64,000 nt of DNA, taken from Cytophagales bacterium UBA2561 (GTDB lineage: Bacteria; Bacteroidota; Bacteroidia; Cytophagales; Thermoflexibacteraceae). A model generated the notes under the pieces. That model made no database searches and was not told where the DNA came from. It saw only the letters and a list, made by a program, of their open reading frames with translations. The stretch lies in the NCBI GenBank assembly GCA_002340355.1, contig DDLX01000045.1:23120-87119 (forward strand), read 5' to 3'. The first letter of the stretch is position 1. Every line of letters starts with the position of its first letter. The translations under genes and the position numbers were made by a program. Shown here piece by piece: positions 8,154-16,892 of this stretch.

Positions 8154-8987
8154 TTAGTTTTGGGATGTTTTCTTTATTTTTTTCAGGGGTTGATAACAAA
8201 TGGAAAATGTGTTACTCGGTTGTAAATCCGTATGAGTTTGGAGGGCATAATCTAGCTTGAAATTCCACCAATGAAATCCTACTCCAAATGTATTTAGGAA
8301 TGGTTTTGTTGAAACTCCTGTTCGAGCAATAATTTTTGGCGTAATGGCGTATTCGATTCCTGCTTGAATAGAGGGTTCAAAATCAATATCTTTAGTAGTT
8401 TGTAAGTTGATAATCAGATTTTTATTTGGAAAATAGGAAGCCCCTACTTTCATAATTGTCGGATGGCGTTCGTCTTGAAAGTCAGCCAATTTTGCCCGAT
8501 TCAGATTGTAAATGTGCGCGCCAATGGCAAAGTCTTTTCGGAGCAACATTTTTCCACCCATTTCAGCTACCCAAGTACGTTGTGTTCCTAAAGATTCAGC
8601 AGAAACTTGCAAATAATTGATTTTAAAGCCAATACTTGCCGTTCTGATTTTATGTCCAATCCCAAAACCCAAAAGAGTCTCTTGATACAAGTCGCCTCCA
8701 AAACGAGCTAGACTAATTCCAGCTACACCGTATTGAATTGGGATAATTGCTCCAAAGTATATGGTATTTAGCTCAGGTAGGAAAAATTGATTTTGATATC
8801 CTGTAAAAAAGGCTTTTTCTTCCGTCCAAGCCAATGCTCCAATATTATTTAGTATTGAAAACTCATCAGATAGTATAACGTCTGCCTTACTTAAAGCATC
8901 GGAACGTCCACCTGAAAAACCATTAAATACTTGAGCAAAAACTTGGAAATGAATAAAGAAAAATACGAGAGGAAGGAGACTTCGCAC
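8154..8987 (-). CDS. PorV/PorQ-like outer membrane beta-barrel protein
   Basis: A 277-residue protein with a signal peptide (cleavage after ...IHFQVFA|Q). Strands alternate hydrophobic and polar residues throughout (for example GVAGISLARFGGDLYQETLLGFGIGHKI). The early segment SGGRSDALSKADVILSDEFSILNNIGALAW matches the helix-plug start (GGRxxALGxAxV...NPAGL) of PorV/PorQ-type and FadL-related barrels. PorV and PorQ help type IX secretion substrates across the outer membrane; whether this one does is unknown. The type IX substrate at 41035 shows that the pathway exists in this organism. Confidence 0.65.
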   Translation of the reverse strand: MRSLLPLVFFFIHFQVFAQVFNGFSGGRSDALSKADVILSDEFSILNNIGALAWTEEKAFFTGYQNQFFLPELNTIYFGAIIPIQYGVAGISLARFGGDLYQETLLGFGIGHKIRTASIGFKINYLQVSAESLGTQRTWVAEMGGKMLLRKDFAIGAHIYNLNRAKLADFQDERHPTIMKVGASYFPNKNLIINLQTTKDIDFEPSIQAGIEYAITPKIIARTGVSTKPFLNTFGVGFHWWNFKLDYALQTHTDLQPSNTFSICYQPLKKIKKTSQN

Positions 8988-9052
8988 GGTAATTTGTAAT
9001 AAATGAGGTTGTTAGAAAGAATATATTGCGAAAACTTAAAAAAATAAAAAAG

Positions 9053-9126
9053 TAGCGAGGACGGGAGTTGAACCCGTGACCTCAGGGTTATGAATCCTGC
9101 GCTCTAACCAACTGAGCTACCTCGCC
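9053..9126 (-). tRNA. tRNA-Met (CAT), elongator type
   Basis: On the reverse strand a 74-nt cloverleaf: acceptor GGCGAGG/CCTCGCT with a G1-U72 wobble, D arm AGCTCAGTTGGTTAGAGC, anticodon loop TTCATAA, T arm ACGGG-TTCAACT-CCCGT, discriminator A. CCA is not encoded. The paired position 1/72 argues against an initiator tRNA. A CAT anticodon can also be tRNA-Ile2 (lysidine-modified), but the body matches Bacteroidota elongator tRNA-Met. It has its own promoter upstream. Confidence 0.93.
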
Positions 9127-9153
9127 ATGACTCCTATAAGGAATTTTGCGATG

Positions 9154-9184
9154 CAAAGGTAGTGTGTTTTTTTATTATATCAAA
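9154..9184 (-). promoter_or_regulatory. promoter of tRNA-Met
   Basis: The reverse strand reads TTTG (9184-9181), a 19 bp spacer and TACCTTTG (9161-9154), a perfect Bacteroidota -33/-7 pair. It starts about 28 bp upstream of the tRNA 5' end. This is one of the best promoter matches in the window. Confidence 0.75.
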
Positions 9185-9406
9185 ATAGAAATCAAAAAAC
9201 ATACTACTTTTTTTATGATGATAAAAAGTAAATTTTAATATAGAATTTTATGAAATAGTTTGGTCTAAAAATTGTGAGTATATTAACAAACTGATTCGAT
9301 AAGAACAGTAGGCTGTATCTGATTCGTAGTCTTTTTTAAAAGCCCACACCTTCAACTTATTACTTATTCTAAGTTTTATTTAAACATCAGTTAAAATCAG
9401 AAACAT

Positions 9407-10009
9407 ATGGGTTGGTTTTCCTTAAAATCATGGTGTACTCCTAAGAGCCTCTCTCGAACTCAGCAAAATGCCCAACAGAAATTTTCGGCTTTCGAAGAAA
9501 TTAAATACCTAAAAACCAGAGACAAAATCAAATCTCATAATCTACGTTCGGGAGAAGTTATTTTAGAGATTTGTTGGATTCAAACTCGTTTTTTTTCAAT
9601 GAATGATTTGATAATTAATTTTTTTAGGAGTATGGGTATCCGTACTGAAGAAACAGCTTTTGATAATCGCCGCATTAATTTTGAAAAGCAACGTCTTTCC
9701 AAGGAAGAAGCTCTTGATAAGATTTTTTATGGATTGAAAAGTAAGCCTAATTTTACATTAATTGATTATCCAATTTCGGCTGAAAAAGCACAGGAATATA
9801 CTCAAGAGGTGATAGATTTCTTTGATGAACCTCGTTTTTATGGTTATGAATCAAAGATTTATCAAAAATCTTTGGATCTATCAGATTTGTGGAAATCAGG
9901 GGGCTTTTTGATTGTAGATAATGAAAAAGTAGGCATTTTTTGGGTGAATGACTTGTACGATTGGATTGAGCCTGAATTTTCTCCTTTGTTTAGTTCATTT
10001 ATTGGCTAA
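9407..10009 (+). CDS. hypothetical 200-residue protein
   Basis: Not recognised. No signal peptide or membrane segment. It begins MGWFSLKSWCTPKSL and has a mixed alpha/beta composition. The C-terminal part is acidic and aromatic, with FFDEPRFYGYE and then VGIFWVNDLYDWIEPEF. It stands alone and converges on the polyphosphate kinase gene. The gap between them carries a near-perfect inverted-repeat element. A polymorphic-toxin immunity or similar small single-domain role is conceivable but unsupported. Confidence 0.5.
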   Translation: MGWFSLKSWCTPKSLSRTQQNAQQKFSAFEEIKYLKTRDKIKSHNLRSGEVILEICWIQTRFFSMNDLIINFFRSMGIRTEETAFDNRRINFEKQRLSKEEALDKIFYGLKSKPNFTLIDYPISAEKAQEYTQEVIDFFDEPRFYGYESKIYQKSLDLSDLWKSGGFLIVDNEKVGIFWVNDLYDWIEPEFSPLFSSFIG

Positions 10010-10024
10010 AAGAATATTACTAAT

Positions 10025-10121
10025 AGTTCGTAAGTTTTGTCTAACCTTCTAATATTTTACAATATTTATTATAAATAAATTACAATTTTAGAAAATCATA
10101 TTGACAGAAAACTTACGAACT
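10025..10121. repeat. 97-bp inverted-repeat (MITE-like) element
   Basis: The ends are AGTTCGTAAGTTTT (10025-10038) and its exact reverse complement within 10103-10121, followed inward on both sides by a GTC/GAC-type extension. The interior is about 60 bp of AT-rich sequence without an ORF. The size, terminal inverted repeats and intergenic position between convergent genes fit a non-autonomous miniature transposable element. The loop is too long and there is no T-run for a terminator. No clear target duplication. Confidence 0.5.
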
Positions 10122-10136
10122 GTTGAATTTTAGGAT

Positions 10137-12281
10137 CTATAAAATTTCTAATACTTCTTCTTGAGTTACTTCACTCGGTGCAAACAATAACTCTGAGTCT
10201 AATTGCTCTTCGAATAGTTCAAAAAATGCTTTGTGTGAATCGAAAAGTGGATTTCCATCTAATGGAACAGGCTCATAACTTGCATCTTCCTGCATCTGAT
10301 AAGTATTGTAATTATCTTTTAAGTTGTATTGCAAAATAGTAACCGCTTGTTTTCGACAATCCTCATCTGTTAATAAAAAGAGAGACTCAATACGGCGATC
10401 AAAGCTACGTACCATTGCATCTGCACTACCACTAAAAATCTTAGGCTCTCCGTTGCTGTGGAAGTAATAAATTCGAGAATGTTCTAAAAAATTACCAACC
10501 ATCGAATACACCTCAATATTTTCACTCAACCCTTTTCGTCCAGGGCGCAGGGAACAAATTCCGCGTACAATTAACTTCACTGGCACACCAGCTTGAGAAG
10601 CTTCATACAAGGCATCAATTAACTTGGTATCTTGTAATGAATTGACTTTGAATACAATGCCTGAAGGTAATCCTTTTTGGGCATTTTTGATTTCGGTCTG
10701 AATTAAGGCAAGCATTCCACTTCGCATATTTTCGGGAGCGGTCAAAAGCAAATTATAATTGTGCAGTTGTGAATGTCCTGTAATTACGTTGAAAAACTCT
10801 GAAACATCATCAGCATATTCTTCACTGGTACTTAGAAGCCCCAAATCAGTATATAATTTGGCTGTACTTTCGTTATAATTTCCTGTGGACATATGCACAT
10901 AACGGCGTACACGATCTTCTTCTTTTCGGACAACTAGCATTAATTTGGTGTGTGTTTTTAGATTACTTACACCATAAATGACAAAACAACCTGCACGCTG
11001 TAATTTGTTAGCTTCCAAGATATTATTTTCCTCATCAAAACGAGCTTTAACCTCAAAAAGTACAGAGACGTGTTTACCATTTTCTGCGGCTCGTAAAAGT
11101 GCTGCTGTAACTCTAGAGTCTTTAGCAAGCCGATAAATCGTAATTTTAATCGCTAAAACATTTGGATCATCTGCAGACTGTTCCAATAATTGAAGTACAG
11201 GTTCAAAACTATGATACGGGTGATGTAATAAAATATCACGGCGTTTAATTTCCTGAAAGATATCTTCAAACTTATCAGTCTCAAATCCAATTGGTGGAAT
11301 ATTATCAGGGATTCTGGGCAAGGTATGCAAGAATTCCTTATGAAATGCAATTTCCATTAGTCCTGTGAAATCCAGTAAACTGGTGTATGCAAAGACATTA
11401 TCTTCAGTCAAATTCCATCGTTCGACAAGGGTTTTAAGCATCCATTTTGAACAAGTTTTTTCAACCTCCAATCGAACTACTCGCCCTGTTCTACGGGTAC
11501 GTAACTTGCGCTTCATTTCCTCCAAAAAATTCATATCGGAGTCATCCTCATCTAAGGCAAATTCGCCATCCCGTGTAATTCGGAACAAGTTGATAGATAA
11601 AATCTCAACATTCCGAAACAACTTAGAAATATGCTCTCGTACTGTTTCTTCAATCGGTACAAAGATAATTTCGTCATCTCTTTCTAAAGTAAAAAAACGG
11701 GGTAGATTTTGGGGGATTTGAACAAAAGATAATTTTTTATCCCGTTTTTTAGAAGTTTCGCTTTTCGTTACTACTCCAAAAACTAACATCTTATTCATTA
11801 AGATTGGAAAAGGATGGTAATTATCATAAACCATCGGTGTTAGCATTGGGAAAATGGTGCGCTTAAAGTAATCAGCAATCGTATTTTTTTCGTCAGGATT
11901 AAGGTCATTGACTTTTAAAATACGAAATCCATTCTCGGCAAATTGAGGAATCAATTCTTGGTTATAGTATTTACGTTGTTCACGTGTAAATTCATGAATT
12001 TCTTCAAACAATTTATCCCGAAAGGGTTGTTCACGTAAACCCGAAAAGTCAATACGTTGCTTGTTGTAATCTAAGTAATTATAAAGACTACCGACCCGTA
12101 CCATCAAAAATTCATCTAGATTAGAAGCAGTAATAGCCAGAAACTTTAATCGCTCAAAGATAGTGCGCTCCTCTTTTTTGGCTTGGTCAAGTACTCTATA
12201 ATTAAATTGTAACCAACTCAAATCCCGACTGATATAATTACTTTTATTGATGAGTTGGGCGATTTTTTCTTTAGCGACCAT
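10137..12281 (-). CDS. ppk1: polyphosphate kinase 1
   Basis: Makes polyphosphate from ATP, reversibly, through a phospho-histidine intermediate. The N domain starts NYISRDLSWLQFNYRVLDQA, followed by ASNLDEFLMVRVGSL. The first phospholipase-D-like half contains LKTHTKLMLVVRKE, whose first His corresponds to the autophosphorylated His of E. coli (near residue 444 here), and HMSTGNYNESTAKLYTDLGL. The second half contains NFLEHSRIYYF (near 602) and FSGSADAMVRSFDRRIE. Length is normal for PPK1. I chose the ATG at 12281 (MVAKEKIAQ). A TTG at 12347 with an AGGAGG five bases before it would add 22 residues and is a real alternative, although Bacteroidota seldom rely on that signal. Confidence 0.96.
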   Translation of the reverse strand: MVAKEKIAQLINKSNYISRDLSWLQFNYRVLDQAKKEERTIFERLKFLAITASNLDEFLMVRVGSLYNYLDYNKQRIDFSGLREQPFRDKLFEEIHEFTREQRKYYNQELIPQFAENGFRILKVNDLNPDEKNTIADYFKRTIFPMLTPMVYDNYHPFPILMNKMLVFGVVTKSETSKKRDKKLSFVQIPQNLPRFFTLERDDEIIFVPIEETVREHISKLFRNVEILSINLFRITRDGEFALDEDDSDMNFLEEMKRKLRTRRTGRVVRLEVEKTCSKWMLKTLVERWNLTEDNVFAYTSLLDFTGLMEIAFHKEFLHTLPRIPDNIPPIGFETDKFEDIFQEIKRRDILLHHPYHSFEPVLQLLEQSADDPNVLAIKITIYRLAKDSRVTAALLRAAENGKHVSVLFEVKARFDEENNILEANKLQRAGCFVIYGVSNLKTHTKLMLVVRKEEDRVRRYVHMSTGNYNESTAKLYTDLGLLSTSEEYADDVSEFFNVITGHSQLHNYNLLLTAPENMRSGMLALIQTEIKNAQKGLPSGIVFKVNSLQDTKLIDALYEASQAGVPVKLIVRGICSLRPGRKGLSENIEVYSMVGNFLEHSRIYYFHSNGEPKIFSGSADAMVRSFDRRIESLFLLTDEDCRKQAVTILQYNLKDNYNTYQMQEDASYEPVPLDGNPLFDSHKAFFELFEEQLDSELLFAPSEVTQEEVLEIL

Positions 12282-12666
12282 AGTTATTTTTGGTTTGTAT
12301 TTCTTATGAATAGCTTCATCTAATAAGGTAAAGAAGAACTTTGGCAATAAAGCCTCCTTTTTTCGTACACTTAATTCAAATAGGTATTTAAGAATTTAGA
12401 TTCGGGCTAAGTTATACTTTTTGTCCAAAATGACAAGTTTTTTTATTCAAAATTCAACACTTGAAATCATTTACTAATGCGTAGTAAGGTGATTCCTCAT
12501 AAGAAAAATACTGGCGACGAGAATGCCTACAAAAGGTTGATAGAAAATGTTAATTTTCATAGAATTTTACATAGGAGTAGATGTAAGATTTTCGGAACTC
12601 ATATTTTTTTTGCAACTTTAACACATTAACACCAACACAAATAAAGGCAAGCTCACATTCAGGCAG
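12282..12666. other. divergent intergenic region ppk1 / propeller sensor
   Basis: About 385 bp (or 320 if ppk1 starts at the upstream TTG) between divergent genes. It must contain both promoters. Apart from the TATATTTG -7 candidate for the rightward gene, nothing else stands out. Confidence 0.4.
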
Positions 12667-12674
12667 TATATTTG
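12667..12674 (+). promoter_or_regulatory. candidate -7 box for the propeller sensor gene
   Basis: TATATTTG matches TAnnTTTG and lies 32 bp upstream of the ATG at 12707. No clear TTTG at the -33 distance, so this is only a candidate. Confidence 0.35.
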
Positions 12675-12706
12675 TTCGCCTAGAGGCGGATGTTACATCT
12701 TATAAA

Positions 12707-15700
12707 ATGGTTATGAACCAGACACAACTTCACGCCCTTTTTCGTTTTTTTGGTATGCCTTTACTTCGTTTGCCTTTCTCAAGCGTGTGGATGCTACTAC
12801 TCATCACTTTGATTTTCAATTCATTACAATTTTCCTATGCTCAAAGTAGTGATTTTGTATTTGATAGAATCAATGTAGAAAATGGTCTCTCCAACAACTC
12901 AGTACGTTGCATTTTAAAGGATTCAAGGGGACTAATGTGGTTTGGTACAGATGAAGGGCTAAATCGATACGATGGGTATAAAATTACAGTTTTTCGACAT
13001 GATCCTGAAAATCCAAGTAGTATTTCAGATAATTTTATTCGAACATTATACGAAGACAGTATAGGTAATATTTGGGCAGGAACAAATAAAGGGCTAAACG
13101 TTTTTAATCCTATTAGTCAGGAATTTAATACTTATACTCATGAACATCATGGTTTAGCTGATGATGAAGTTTACGCTATTTTAGGCGATAGAAAAGGCAC
13201 AATCTGGATAGGAACCAAACGAGGTGTTTCAAGATTAAAGCCTAATAATCAGTATTTTGATAGTTTTCAAGTTAATCACAATGGAACGGAAAATACAGTT
13301 TATTCTCTGTATGAAATGAAGTCAGGAAAGATTTTGGCTGGAACATCATATACAGGGCTTCGAGTCTATGATCCACTCACCGATAAATTTGATGCTTTTT
13401 CAGGATATCCTGTGAGTTATCAACGTGATGTTATTCGAGCAATTTATGAAGACTCACATGGAAATTTATGGCTGGGAACCAATGCAGGATTACGGCGAAA
13501 AACTGCAGGGCAAGACGATTTCAGAACGTTTATTTACGATGAGCATCATCACCAATTGACTGATAATCATATCACAAGTATCACCGAAGATTTGCACGGA
13601 AATTTGTGGATAGGAACAGAAAACGGAGGGGTAAATCTACTCATTACGCCTGTTTTTGATTATTATTCCTTTATTGCTTATCAAAGTAAATTTAATGATG
13701 AACGAAGTATTAGCAGTGATGCCATTAGTCAGTTATATACTGATGTACAATCAGGTATGGTTTGGATTGGTACATTAGAAGGAGGAATAAGTATCTATGA
13801 TCCAGGGAAATATCGTTTCAAATTACTAAGACACGAAGTAAATAAAGATAATTCATTAAATGACAATTTCATACGGGCAATTTATGAAGATTCGAAAGGA
13901 ATTATTTGGATAGGAACACGAGAAGGATTGAATCGTTTTGACCGTACCCAAGATACTTTTTCTTTTTTCCGAAAGTCGCAAAGTCCTAATTCGATTAGTG
14001 ATAACCAAATTACAGCAATTACCCAAACTAAAGATGGTAGTTTATGGGTAGGAACAACTAACGGCTTGAATCAATTTGATAAAGCAAAAAATTCATTTAA
14101 ACGATATTGGTATAAATTTAATGATTCAACTGCACTAAGTGACAATCATATCGTTAGTTTATTTGAGGATAATGAGGGTTTTCTATGGATTGGGACGTTA
14201 TCAGGAGGAGTGAACAAATTCGATTTTTCAACAAATCAATTTACTCAGTATTTAAACCAAGAAAATAACTCTAATTCATTGAGTGATAACGTTGTTCGTT
14301 CGATATGTGAAGATAATAAAGGAAATATATGGATTGCAACTGCAGGAGGAGGACTCAATAAATTTAACAAAAAAACGGGTCAGTTTACAGTTTATAAACA
14401 TAATCCATCTGACCACAATTCTTTGGCTCATAATAGTGTCAAGTATTTGTATTTTTCAGAGAAATCAGGATTATGGGTTGGAACACATAGCGGATTGAGT
14501 TTATTAGATATTACAACTCAAAAATTTGAGCATTATAATACAGCAAATAGCCTTCTACCAAATAATAATGTGCATGGTATTTTGGAAGATGAGGCTTCTA
14601 GGTTGTGGATAAGCACCAATAAAGGTATTTCTCAATTCAATCCTGAGACACATGAGTTCAAGAATTATGATGTCTTTGATAATTTGCAAGGTGATGAATT
14701 CAATAATGGAGCCTGTTTCAAAACTCCTGAAACGGGACAGATGTACTTTGGTGGTAATAATGGCTTGAATACATTTTTTCCTAAGAAAATCACAAAAAAT
14801 CAATATATATCAAGAGTTATTTTAACCCATTTCTCAACCAAAAATAATCGCTCAAAAGAATATTCTAATCGGATTTTAGGACAATTATTAGAAGGAAATC
14901 AAGAAATTAATCTAGAACATACAGAGAACACATTTTTATTTGAATTGGCTTCATTGAGCTATCGACACCCTGAAAAAAATCAATTCCAGATTCGTTTAGA
15001 AGGACATGATTCGGAATGGAGAACAACCTCCAACCGAAATATTATTTATCGAAATTTGCCTGTCGGAAGATATGTTTTTCATGCCAAAGGCTCTAATAAT
15101 GATGGGATTTGGGGACGACCCATTGAACCAATCATCATTGTGATTGAACCACCATTTTGGAAACATTGGTTATTTTATGTTTTTGCGTTTGTATTAGGAG
15201 CGTTATTGGTGATGTTTATAATTAATAAAGGTTATCAATGGAAACTTCACAAAGAGAAAGAGCGAAATCGTGAGTTAGAGATAAAAGTTAAGGAAAAAAC
15301 CAAACACATCGAAACACAAAATGAAGAATTAAGACGAGTCAATAATTCATTAGAGCAACAGAAAGAGGAAATTTTGACACAAAAACAAGAAATTGAAACG
15401 AAAAATTTATATCTTAATGAAGCTAATGAACAGGTAACAGCCCAAAAGAATCGTGCTGAAAAATCATATAATAACCTCAAGATTATCAGTCAGATCGGAC
15501 AAAAAATCACAGCTGAGTTGCATCATGATTTAGTAGTAGATACGGTTTTTGAAAATATCAAAAAGTTGATGGATGTTGATATGTTTCGGATAGGTATTTA
15601 TGATACGGAGGCAGATTCGGTAAGTTTTAAAGGATTTACGGGAGATTCTAAAATGCTTCCTTATGGATATACTTCGGTCAAAGGCAGACATAAATTATCG

Positions 15701-16765
15701 GTTTGGTGTATTACGCACAATGAAGAAATATTCATGAATCATTTTGACAAAGAATATAAGCAATATTCTTCGCAACCTTTTAATATAAACATAGAGCATC
15801 CAGGATCAATTATTTATGTGCCTTTACGAGTTGAAAATGAGGTAATTGGGGTTTTGACAGTACAAAGTAAAAAAGAAGACGCTTATACTGAAGAACATTT
15901 AACGATTCTAAGTGCTTTGGCTAATTACACTTCCATTGCTTTGGATAATGCAATTACTTACGAACAATTACAAGAAGCTCAAAAATTACTTGCTGAGCGA
16001 AATGAAAGTATTGTAAGTAGTATTCGATATGCTGAACGAATTCAAGAGGCTATTTTACCCCGTCCGACTGCTATGTCTGAGAAACTACGTGAACACTTCA
16101 TTATTTTCAAACCTAAAGACATTGTTTCAGGGGATTTTTATTGGGTACGTCAAGTTCGGACTAAACTATATGTAGCTGTTGCTGACTGTACAGGACATGG
16201 AGTACCAGGGGCATTTATGTCTATGATTGGTACGACTTTATTGAATGAGATTGTCGGACAAAAAACCATTTACGATCCTGCTGAAATTTTGGAAGAATTG
16301 CACATTGGAATACGAGAATCGTTAAAGCAAAAAAACAATGTAAATACTGATGGCATGGATATTTTACTATGTATGTTTGAGAAAAATAGTTCTGTACTTA
16401 CATTTGCTTCAGCCAAAAGACCACTTTATCAGGTTCATAATCATAAATTAATTGAAATCCGTGGAGATCGTAAAGCCATTGGTGGACGACAAAAAGAGGA
16501 ACGGAGAGTTTTCACGGATGTTGAGGTTAGACCTGTAAAGGGAGATATGATTTATCTTACTTCAGATGGTTATGTTGATCAAAATGGGACAACTAAACAT
16601 AAATTTGGTTCGTTTCGACTCAAGCAATTATTACAGGATATTTATCATCTTCCATGTAAAGTACAGAAGACAGAGCTTCTTAAAGTACTAAAGAACCATC
16701 AAGAAGGTAAACCTCAGCGAGATGATATTACCATTTTAGGTATTCGGCTTCAGTCAGATAATTAA
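12707..16765 (+). CDS. two-component-propeller sensor with GAF and SpoIIE phosphatase domains
   Basis: A 1352-residue inner-membrane signalling protein. Order: signal peptide (to about 46, ...QFSYAQ); a periplasmic run of Reg_prop repeats (about 50-720) with the recurring pattern D..G.(I/L)W.GT..G(L/V)N.F forming beta-propellers; a Y_Y_Y domain (about 740-810); one membrane helix (about 818-842); a coiled coil rich in E/K/Q (about 845-925); a GAF domain (about 925-1085); and a SpoIIE/PP2C phosphatase (about 1125-1350). The phosphatase motifs are visible: DIVSGDFYW, DCTGHGVPGAFMS, GMDILLC, SDGYVDQ and QRDDITILG. This is the Bacteroidota architecture in which an extracellular cue controls a serine/threonine phosphatase, probably acting on an anti-sigma antagonist. 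The ligand is unknown. A paralogous phosphatase domain is encoded at 24196-26436. Confidence 0.9.
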   Translation: MVMNQTQLHALFRFFGMPLLRLPFSSVWMLLLITLIFNSLQFSYAQSSDFVFDRINVENGLSNNSVRCILKDSRGLMWFGTDEGLNRYDGYKITVFRHDPENPSSISDNFIRTLYEDSIGNIWAGTNKGLNVFNPISQEFNTYTHEHHGLADDEVYAILGDRKGTIWIGTKRGVSRLKPNNQYFDSFQVNHNGTENTVYSLYEMKSGKILAGTSYTGLRVYDPLTDKFDAFSGYPVSYQRDVIRAIYEDSHGNLWLGTNAGLRRKTAGQDDFRTFIYDEHHHQLTDNHITSITEDLHGNLWIGTENGGVNLLITPVFDYYSFIAYQSKFNDERSISSDAISQLYTDVQSGMVWIGTLEGGISIYDPGKYRFKLLRHEVNKDNSLNDNFIRAIYEDSKGIIWIGTREGLNRFDRTQDTFSFFRKSQSPNSISDNQITAITQTKDGSLWVGTTNGLNQFDKAKNSFKRYWYKFNDSTALSDNHIVSLFEDNEGFLWIGTLSGGVNKFDFSTNQFTQYLNQENNSNSLSDNVVRSICEDNKGNIWIATAGGGLNKFNKKTGQFTVYKHNPSDHNSLAHNSVKYLYFSEKSGLWVGTHSGLSLLDITTQKFEHYNTANSLLPNNNVHGILEDEASRLWISTNKGISQFNPETHEFKNYDVFDNLQGDEFNNGACFKTPETGQMYFGGNNGLNTFFPKKITKNQYISRVILTHFSTKNNRSKEYSNRILGQLLEGNQEINLEHTENTFLFELASLSYRHPEKNQFQIRLEGHDSEWRTTSNRNIIYRNLPVGRYVFHAKGSNNDGIWGRPIEPIIIVIEPPFWKHWLFYVFAFVLGALLVMFIINKGYQWKLHKEKERNRELEIKVKEKTKHIETQNEELRRVNNSLEQQKEEILTQKQEIETKNLYLNEANEQVTAQKNRAEKSYNNLKIISQIGQKITAELHHDLVVDTVFENIKKLMDVDMFRIGIYDTEADSVSFKGFTGDSKMLPYGYTSVKGRHKLSVWCITHNEEIFMNHFDKEYKQYSSQPFNINIEHPGSIIYVPLRVENEVIGVLTVQSKKEDAYTEEHLTILSALANYTSIALDNAITYEQLQEAQKLLAERNESIVSSIRYAERIQEAILPRPTAMSEKLREHFIIFKPKDIVSGDFYWVRQVRTKLYVAVADCTGHGVPGAFMSMIGTTLLNEIVGQKTIYDPAEILEELHIGIRESLKQKNNVNTDGMDILLCMFEKNSSVLTFASAKRPLYQVHNHKLIEIRGDRKAIGGRQKEERRVFTDVEVRPVKGDMIYLTSDGYVDQNGTTKHKFGSFRLKQLLQDIYHLPCKVQKTELLKVLKNHQEGKPQRDDITILGIRLQSDN

Positions 16766-16892
16766 TCTAAATTCTGAAGAGGCAATAGTATTCTCTTTCG
16801 AATACTTTAACTTAACAAGTACATCAAGTTTTTAAAGGGTATTACAACCTGACCAATTCAAAATGCGAAGTAAAACGGATGTGTTTTTTAGA

